The notes beneath the pieces are model-generated. The model did not search any database and was not told the DNA's origin. It saw only the letters and a program-made list of their open reading frames with translations. From NCBI GenBank assembly GCA_028698405.1, contig JAQVDF010000010.1, forward strand, positions 1 through 12,826: DNA of 12,826 nucleotides, in the 5' to 3' direction. The position numbers were made by a program, and so were the translations under genes. How positions within the stretch are numbered: the first letter of the stretch is position 1; every line of letters starts with the position of its first letter. Source of the DNA: Phenylobacterium sp. (GTDB lineage: Bacteria > Pseudomonadota > Alphaproteobacteria > Caulobacterales > Caulobacteraceae). This document shows positions 9,149 through 12,826 of this stretch, in pieces.

Positions 9149-10122
9149 CCCTTCCCCTTTCCGGCCATCACGTCGCCGTCCTGATGGGCGGCATCTCCTC
9201 CGAGCGGGAGGTGAGCCTGGTCTCGGGCCGGGCCTGCGCCGACGCGCTCGAGCGGCTGGGGGCGAGGGTCTCGCGCATCGATGCGGGCCGCGACCTGGCC
9301 GAGGTGCTGAGCAGGCTGAAGCCCGACGTCTGCTTCAACGCCCTGCACGGCGCCTGGGGCGAGGACGGCTGCGTCCAGGGCCTGCTGGAGACCCTGCAGA
9401 TCCCCTACACGCACTCGGGCGTGCTGGCCTCCGCGCTGGCCATGGACAAGGCCAAGTCCAAGGCGGTGATCGCCGCGGCCGGCGTGCCGGTGCCGGGCGG
9501 GGGGCTGTTCAACCGCTTCGAGGTGGCGCGCGATCACGTCATTGCGCCGCCCTACGTGGTCAAGCCCAACGCCGAGGGCAGCTCGGTGGGCGTGTTCATC
9601 GTCCGCGAGCGGGCGAACCGGCCGCCGCAGGAGGTCGTCGACCCGTCCTGGACCTTCGGCGAGGAGGTCATGGTCGAGCCATTCGTGGCTGGCAAGGAGC
9701 TGGCCGTCGCGGTGATGGACGGCAAGGCCCTGACGGTTACCGAGATCGTCCCCAAGACCGGCTTCTACGACTACGAGGCCAAGTACGGCGAAGGCGGATC
9801 GGAGCACGTTCTGCCGGCCAAGATGCCGCCGCAAGTCTTTGAAAAGTGTCTGCAATATTCTGAGCGCGCGCACGCCGCCCTGGGTTGCCGGGGGGTTACG
9901 CGGTCGGACCTGCGTTATGACGACGTTAACGACATCTTGGTCCTTCTAGAGGTGAATACACAGCCTGGCATGACGCCCACCTCGCTCGCTCCCGAGCAGG
10001 CGGCTCACAAGGGCGTGGACTTCGACCGCTTGGTGCTTTGGATCACGGAGGACGCATATGCCCGCGGCGGTGCGGGGGGAATCGCGCGTATCGGCGAGAC
10101 CTCGAGCGAAAGCATCCGCTAA
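9145..10122 (+). CDS. ddl: D-alanine--D-alanine ligase
   Basis: Ddl is the cytoplasmic ATP-grasp enzyme that joins two D-alanines; MurF uses the product. The 325 residues show [11 protein letters not shown] (15-25; E20 binds the first D-Ala), HGAWGEDG (68-75), [13 protein letters not shown] (138-150) in the ATP-grasp lid, tyrosine 208 in GFYDYEAKY, which takes the place of the tyrosine that sets dipeptide specificity, D255 in TRSDLR, and the Mg ligands E269 and N271 in [14 protein letters not shown] (268-281). The start is GTG with GGAGG at 9136-9140, inside a 4-base overlap with the peptidase gene. About 20 residues beyond the core form a gly/ser-rich tail that overlaps ftsQ by 65 bases. Codons of about residues 232-305 are clearly less GC-rich than the rest. 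Confidence 0.96.
   Translation: MTLPLSGHHVAVLMGGISSEREVSLVSGRACADALERLGARVSRIDAGRDLAEVLSRLKPDVCFNALHGAWGEDGCVQGLLETLQIPYTHSGVLASALAMDKAKSKAVIAAAGVPVPGGGLFNRFEVARDHVIAPPYVVKPNAEGSSVGVFIVRERANRPPQEVVDPSWTFGEEVMVEPFVAGKELAVAVMDGKALTVTEIVPKTGFYDYEAKYGEGGSEHVLPAKMPPQVFEKCLQYSERAHAALGCRGVTRSDLRYDDVNDILVLLEVNTQPGMTPTSLAPEQAAHKGVDFDRLVLWITEDAYARGGAGGIARIGETSSESIR
9915..9930 (+). promoter_or_regulatory. CtrA box inside ddl, upstream of ftsQA
   Basis: TTAT at 9915-9918, seven bases, then TTAAC at 9926-9930 matches the CtrA consensus TTAA-N7-TTAAC at 8 of 9 fixed positions. It lies 128 bp before the ftsQ start. In Caulobacter crescentus, phosphorylated CtrA activates the ftsQA promoter, so both position and match fit. 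A second, poorer half (TTGG at 9937-9940) follows at the same spacing from the TTAA at 9926. Confidence 0.65.
9926..9952 (+). promoter_or_regulatory. Candidate ftsQA promoter (sigma-73 type)
   Basis: TTAACGA (9926-9932) resembles the Caulobacter housekeeping -35 TTGACGS, and TCTAGAGG (9945-9952) resembles the -10 GCTANAWC, with a 12-base spacer, inside the usual 10-14. The -35 falls in the second half of the CtrA box, the arrangement expected for a CtrA-activated promoter. It would start a transcript about 100 bases before ftsQ, giving ftsQA expression independent of the mur genes. This is inference from motif match only. Confidence 0.4.
10047..10052 (+). promoter_or_regulatory. Ribosome binding site of ftsQ, inside ddl
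   Basis: GGAGGA at 10047-10052 is a near-ideal Shine-Dalgarno sequence five bases before ATG 10058. It lies inside the ddl coding frame and fixes the ftsQ start upstream of the ddl stop, so the two genes overlap out of frame by 65 bases. Confidence 0.75.
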
Positions 10123-10972
10123 GCCGGGCCGCGGCCGTCCGGTCGCCCCTCCGCGCGGGCCGCAGGCGGCCAGCAAGCTGCAGGCCGCCGGCCACGCGGG
10201 CCTTACCCCCAAGCAGTCGCTGATCGCCGCCGGCGCGGTGCTGACCATCGCCGTCGCGGCCGTGCTCGGCACCGGCGGCCGGGCCGAGATGGTCGGCCAG
10301 GGGATCGCCGGCGGGATCGATCGGGCGTTCGGCGCCCTGGGCTTCCGCCTCAACGCCGTCCACGTCCAGGGCGCATCGGAGATGGCGTCCCGGGACATCC
10401 TGGCGGCCACCGGCCTCTACAAGGACCAGCCGATCCTCGGCCTCGACCTGGAGGACATGCGCCGCAAGGTGATGGAGGTCAGCTGGGTCGAGGACGCGCG
10501 GATCGTCCGCCTGCTGCCGAACACCCTGGTGATCGCGGTAAAGGAACGGATGACGCTGGCCGTCTGGCAGCATGCCGGCCAGATCTATGTGGTCGACCAG
10601 CACGGGCGGGTGATCCCCAAGGCCGATCCCGCCAGGTTCGCGAGCCTGCCGCTGGTGGTGGGGCTGGGCGCCAACGAGCACGCCGCACAGATCCTGCCGG
10701 CCATCGAGGCCAGGCCCCGACTGAAGGACAAGCTGCTGGCCCTGGTGCGGGTGGACGACCGGCGCTGGGACCTGCGGCTCAAGGACGGCAGCCTGGTGCA
10801 GCTTCCGGCTGTCGACGAGGAGGCGGCGCTGCTGCAGCTGGACCAGCTCGACCAGCGCTCGCGCATTCTCGAACTCGGTTTCGAACGGATCGACCTGCGC
10901 GATCCGAACGTGGTTGCGGTCCGGCCGCGCGACGGCGTGCTGCCGGGCCAGTTGGTGGCGGGCGGCGCCTGA
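10058..10972 (+). CDS. ftsQ: Cell division protein FtsQ (DivIB family)
   Basis: FtsQ is a bitopic inner-membrane protein that links early and late divisome proteins and binds FtsB/FtsL. The 304 residues show a basic, alanine/proline-rich cytoplasmic tail (1-50), one membrane segment (about 54-72), then a periplasmic POTRA domain (about 97-165, from [18 protein letters not shown] to [11 protein letters not shown]) and the beta-rich FtsQ domain (about 166-290, with [11 protein letters not shown] at 177-187). The order ddl-ftsQ-ftsA-ftsZ supports the call. The start overlaps ddl by 65 bases and is backed by a strong ribosome site. It is probably driven both by read-through and by a CtrA-dependent promoter inside ddl. 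Sequence conservation in this family is low, but topology and context are convincing. Confidence 0.93.
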   Translation: MPAAVRGESRVSARPRAKASAKPGRGRPVAPPRGPQAASKLQAAGHAGLTPKQSLIAAGAVLTIAVAAVLGTGGRAEMVGQGIAGGIDRAFGALGFRLNAVHVQGASEMASRDILAATGLYKDQPILGLDLEDMRRKVMEVSWVEDARIVRLLPNTLVIAVKERMTLAVWQHAGQIYVVDQHGRVIPKADPARFASLPLVVGLGANEHAAQILPAIEARPRLKDKLLALVRVDDRRWDLRLKDGSLVQLPAVDEEAALLQLDQLDQRSRILELGFERIDLRDPNVVAVRPRDGVLPGQLVAGGA

Positions 10973-10977
10973 GGGGA

Positions 10978-12333
10978 ATGGTCAAGTTGGGCAAGTCGGG
11001 AGCTGTGAGGGGCGAAGAGCGCAGGGAGGCCGGAGGGCGTGAAAGCCTGAAGGCGGCGCTCGGGCGCGTGCCGGTGGTGGCCGCGGTGGACCTGGGCGCC
11101 TCCAAGGTCGCCTGCTTCATCATGAAGGCGGACGGGGTGCGCCGCGTAGACCGCACCCTGACCACGGCCGGTGTCGGCTACGTCCAGTCGCGTGGCGTGC
11201 GTGGCGGGACCATCGTCAACCTAGACGAGGCCAGCGAGGCCATCGCCCAGGCCGTGGAGCGGGCCGAGAACGTGGCCGGCGTGTCGGTGCAGGGCGTCAC
11301 CGTCTCGACCGCCGGCGGCCAGCTGGCCAGCCACCGGGTGTCCAGCCGCGTCTCGCTGAGCGGCCGGCCGATCAGCGACCAGGATCTGATCCGCGCCATC
11401 CAGGCTGCGCTCTCCCAGGTGAAGCTGCCGGGCCGCCGGCCGGCCCACATCCTGCCGATCGCCTGGCAGGTGGACGGGCAGGGCGGGGTGCGCGACCCGC
11501 GCGCCATGTTTGGCCGCACCCTGGGCGTCGAGCTGCTGGTCGTCTCGGTCAACGAGGCGGTGTTCCAGACCCTCGGCGCCTGCGTCGAGCGCGCCCACCT
11601 GCAGTTCGAGGGCGTGGTCGCCGCGCCCTTCGTCTCGGCGCTGGCGGCGCTGGAAGAGGACGAGATGGACCTCGGTGCGGTGTGCATCGACATGGGCGGC
11701 GGCTCGACCAGCGCGGCGGTGTTCAACCATGGCAGCCTGGTGCACGTCGAAAGCATCCCGGTAGGCGGCCAGCACGTGACCGCCGACATCGCCCGCGGCC
11801 TGTCGACCTCCATCGCCGGGGCCGAGCGGATCAAGACCCTGCACGGCTCGGCCATCGCCTCGGCCAACGAGGACCGCGAGATGATCGAGGCCCCGCCGCG
11901 CGGCGACGATCCGGGCGCGGGCCCGGTGATCGCCCCCCGCAGCCTTCTGAAAGGCATCATCGCCCCGCGCGTCGAAGAGACGCTGGAGCTGCTGCGCGAC
12001 CGGCTGAAGGCCTCCGGCGCCCCGGTGGAGCCGGGCGCGGGCCTCGTGCTGACCGGCGGCGCGAGCCAGCTGGCGGGCGTGCGCGAGGTCGCCGTCCGCG
12101 TGTTCGACCGCCCGGTTCGGCTGGGCCGGCCGCGCCGCGTGCCGCATCTGGCCGACGCCGCCTCGGGCCCGGCCTTTTGCGCCGCCGCGGGCATCCTGCA
12201 CAGGGCCGCCTTCGGCCCGCGCGAGGCGGTCTCGGCCAAGGCCCTGTCGAGCGCCCGCCTGCGCCGCGAGCCGCTCGACCCCGGCGCCAACCCGGTCGCC
12301 CGGGCCGCCGCCTGGCTGCGCGAGAACCTCTAG
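10978..12333 (+). CDS. ftsA: Cell division protein FtsA
   Basis: FtsA is the actin-like ATPase that ties the FtsZ ring to the inner membrane and recruits later divisome proteins. The 451-residue product has the phosphate 1 motif AAVDLGASKV (35-44), the 1C domain (about 115-190), phosphate 2 CIDMGGGSTSAAVF (236-249), GGQHVTADIA (263-272), the adenosine motif LTGGASQLAGV (358-368), and a C-terminal amphipathic helix ARAAAWLRENL (441-451) for membrane binding. ATG 10978 lies five bases after the ftsQ stop. GAGGGG (10971-10976) is only one base from this ATG, so TTG 10987 (10 bases away) or GTG 11005 could be the true start. With ATG the protein has a charged extension of about 30 residues before the core, longer than in E. 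coli FtsA. Confidence 0.96.
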   Translation: MVKLGKSGAVRGEERREAGGRESLKAALGRVPVVAAVDLGASKVACFIMKADGVRRVDRTLTTAGVGYVQSRGVRGGTIVNLDEASEAIAQAVERAENVAGVSVQGVTVSTAGGQLASHRVSSRVSLSGRPISDQDLIRAIQAALSQVKLPGRRPAHILPIAWQVDGQGGVRDPRAMFGRTLGVELLVVSVNEAVFQTLGACVERAHLQFEGVVAAPFVSALAALEEDEMDLGAVCIDMGGGSTSAAVFNHGSLVHVESIPVGGQHVTADIARGLSTSIAGAERIKTLHGSAIASANEDREMIEAPPRGDDPGAGPVIAPRSLLKGIIAPRVEETLELLRDRLKASGAPVEPGAGLVLTGGASQLAGVREVAVRVFDRPVRLGRPRRVPHLADAASGPAFCAAAGILHRAAFGPREAVSAKALSSARLRREPLDPGANPVARAAAWLRENL

Positions 12334-12386
12334 GCCGAACGGACTGGTCCGAGCCGGCCGGGGAACGCCGCCGCGAACCCGTTCCG

Positions 12387-12430
12387 GGCGCCCGGCCCGG
12401 CGCACGCGCCTGCCGGCCGGAGCGGGCGCC
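12387..12430 (+). repeat. Inverted repeat (hairpin) downstream of ftsA
   Basis: GGCGCCCG (12387-12394) pairs with CGGGCGCC (12423-12430), and inside it CCGGC (12397-12401) pairs with GCCGG (12412-12416). The left arm also lies in the 12-bp perfect palindrome CCGGGCGCCCGG (12384-12395). There is no T run afterwards, so it may be a weak or factor-dependent end of the ftsQA transcript, or simply a product of high GC. Confidence 0.3.
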
Positions 12431-12489
12431 GGGAGTTGCAGGCGCGGCCCAGGCTCGGACCTAAGTGGCTGAAACAGGCGCGATTTGCG

Positions 12490-12526
12490 GCGCCGAAGGG
12501 GCGCTGCGGAGGCGGCCTTCGGGCGC
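12490..12526 (+). repeat. Second inverted repeat between ftsA and ftsZ
   Basis: GCGCC (12490-12494) pairs with GGCGC (12522-12526) and GAAGG (12495-12499) with CCTTC (12516-12520), a 10-bp stem with one bulged G (12521) and a 16-base loop. It lies about 55 bp before the DnaA box and 160 bp after ftsA. There is no T tract. It could separate ftsA transcription from the ftsZ promoter or shape a read-through leader. Confidence 0.35.
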
Positions 12527-12558
12527 TCGCCACGGTCAAGCTAAGCCCCGCGAACCAT

Positions 12559-12567
12559 TGTGGAAAA
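12559..12567 (-). promoter_or_regulatory. DnaA box upstream of ftsZ
   Basis: On the minus strand the site reads TTTTCCACA, which fits the DnaA box consensus TTWTNCACA completely and differs from TTATCCACA by one base. In Caulobacter, DnaA is reported to activate ftsZ as well as starting replication, so a box 160 bp before the ftsZ start is meaningful. A single box could also arise by chance. Confidence 0.55.
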
Positions 12568-12583
12568 GACTGGCCCGTCCGCG

Positions 12584-12611
12584 TCGACGAAAAGCCGACT
12601 CAGGCTATCCG
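12584..12611 (+). promoter_or_regulatory. Candidate ftsZ promoter (sigma-73 type)
   Basis: TCGACGA (12584-12590) resembles the -35 TTGACGS, and GCTATCCG (12604-12611) begins with the GCTA of the -10 GCTANAWC, separated by 13 bases. Transcription would start near 12617, inside the first CtrA box, which would explain repression by CtrA. The -10 match is only partial; a TTGACC at 12693-12698 is too close to the start codon to be an obvious alternative. Confidence 0.35.
12597..12601. promoter_or_regulatory. CcrM methylation site (GANTC)
   Basis: GACTC at 12597-12601 is a target of the cell-cycle methyltransferase CcrM of Caulobacter and relatives. It falls between the candidate -35 and -10 of ftsZ. 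In Caulobacter, ftsZ transcription is known to depend on CcrM, through methylated promoter sites. It is the only GANTC I found in the 392-bp gap. Confidence 0.5.
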
Positions 12612-12612
12612 A

Positions 12613-12628
12613 TTAACCACTCGTTAGG
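12613..12628 (+). promoter_or_regulatory. CtrA box 1 at ftsZ
   Basis: TTAA (12613-12616), seven bases, TTAGG (12624-12628): 7 of 9 matches to TTAA-N7-TTAAC. It overlaps the likely transcription start of ftsZ. CtrA represses ftsZ in Caulobacter swarmer cells. Confidence 0.6.
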
Positions 12629-12644
12629 GGTGTCGGGCGCCTAG

Positions 12645-12660
12645 TTAACCGCATCCTAAC
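12645..12660 (+). promoter_or_regulatory. CtrA box 2 at ftsZ
   Basis: TTAA (12645-12648), seven bases, CTAAC (12656-12660): 8 of 9 matches to the CtrA consensus. It starts 32 bp, about three helical turns, after box 1, so two CtrA dimers could bind the same face of the DNA. Confidence 0.62.
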
Positions 12661-12725
12661 CAAGGGCGCTTCGCGGGCGGGTCGCGCGGCGTTTGACCTG
12701 ATTTTGGCGGAAGGACGTGGGGTCC

Positions 12726-12826
12726 ATGGCAATCGCATTTTCGGCGCCGCAAGAGACCGAATTGAAGCCGCGCATCGTTGTGTTCGGCGTCGGCGGCGCG
12801 GGCGGTAACGCAGTCAACAACATGAT
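12726..12826 (+). CDS. ftsZ: Cell division protein FtsZ, N-terminal fragment
   Basis: Start of ftsZ, cut by the window end after 33 codons. FtsZ is the tubulin-like GTPase that forms the division ring in the cytoplasm and is held to the membrane by FtsA. The visible part ends with RIVVFGVGGAGGNAVNNM (16-33), the first beta strand and the glycine-rich loop of the GTP-binding fold. The N-terminal MAIAFSAP closely resembles the Caulobacter FtsZ start. AAGGA at 12711-12715, 10 bases from the ATG, serves as ribosome site. It follows ftsA after a long control region rather than an overlap, so it is very likely transcribed from its own cell-cycle-controlled promoter. Confidence 0.97.
   Translation, partial: MAIAFSAPQETELKPRIVVFGVGGAGGNAVNNM

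Larger units (their letters stand above)
12334..12725 (+). promoter_or_regulatory. ftsA-ftsZ intergenic region (392 bp), ftsZ control region
   Basis: No credible gene lies here; the short open frame from TTG 12436 has no protein-like composition. The first half (12334-12540) is GC-rich with two hairpins. The second half is clearly richer in A/T and holds a DnaA box (12559-12567), a candidate promoter (12584-12611), a GANTC site (12597-12601) and two CtrA boxes (12613-12660). The last 65 bases form the ftsZ leader, ending with AAGGA at 12711-12715, 10 bases before the ATG. Confidence 0.75.

Noticed and set aside
10079..10083. GANTC site (GAATC) in the ftsQ/ddl overlap as a CcrM control site
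   Set aside because: Several GANTC sites occur inside coding regions of this window (for example near 2414 and 4292), so this one, downstream of the likely ftsQA start, has no special support.
12436..12627. 63-codon open frame from TTG between ftsA and ftsZ
   Set aside because: It has no proper ribosome site spacing, no protein-like pattern, and it runs through the DnaA box, promoter and CtrA sites; it is best read as non-coding.

Overview
The window is a stretch of the division and cell wall (dcw) cluster of an alphaproteobacterium, almost certainly a member of the Caulobacteraceae (Caulobacter/Phenylobacterium group). The grounds are the very high GC content, the gene order, the FtsZ N-terminus (it begins MAIAFSAPQETELKPRIVVF, very close to what I recall of the Caulobacter FtsZ start), and CtrA-type TTAA-N7-TTAAC boxes in front of ftsQ and ftsZ. 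The genus is an inference; no rRNA or other marker is present.

Layout, all on the + strand: 3' end of murF (1-264), mraY (264-1379), murD (1395-2810), ftsW (2807-4003), murG (4003-5100), murC (5160-6581), murB (6578-7483), a 279-bp gap with a possible gene remnant, a secreted M28 peptidase (7763-9148), ddl (9145-10122), ftsQ (10058-10972), ftsA (10978-12333), a 392-bp regulatory gap, and the first 33 codons of ftsZ (12726 to the window end). Most junctions are 1- or 4-base stop/start overlaps (TGATG, GTGA, ATGA), so the genes are probably one or two long transcripts with translational coupling.

Functionally, Ddl makes D-Ala-D-Ala. MurB, MurC, MurD and MurF build UDP-MurNAc-pentapeptide. MraY and MurG make lipid I and lipid II, and FtsW polymerises septal glycan. 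FtsQ, FtsA and FtsZ are the divisome scaffold, membrane tether and ring.

The parts that are not routine are: (i) the exported carboxypeptidase Q-like M28 peptidase inserted between murB and ddl and overlapping ddl by 4 bases; (ii) a coding-like 39-codon tail without a start just after murB; (iii) a near-perfect CtrA box with a sigma-73-like promoter inside ddl, in a patch with unusual codon use, suited to drive ftsQA; (iv) an ftsZ upstream region holding a DnaA box, a CcrM site (GANTC) and two CtrA boxes within about 100 bp. I see no mobile element, CRISPR array, RNA gene or wholly new system; the dcw genes themselves look intact and ordinary.
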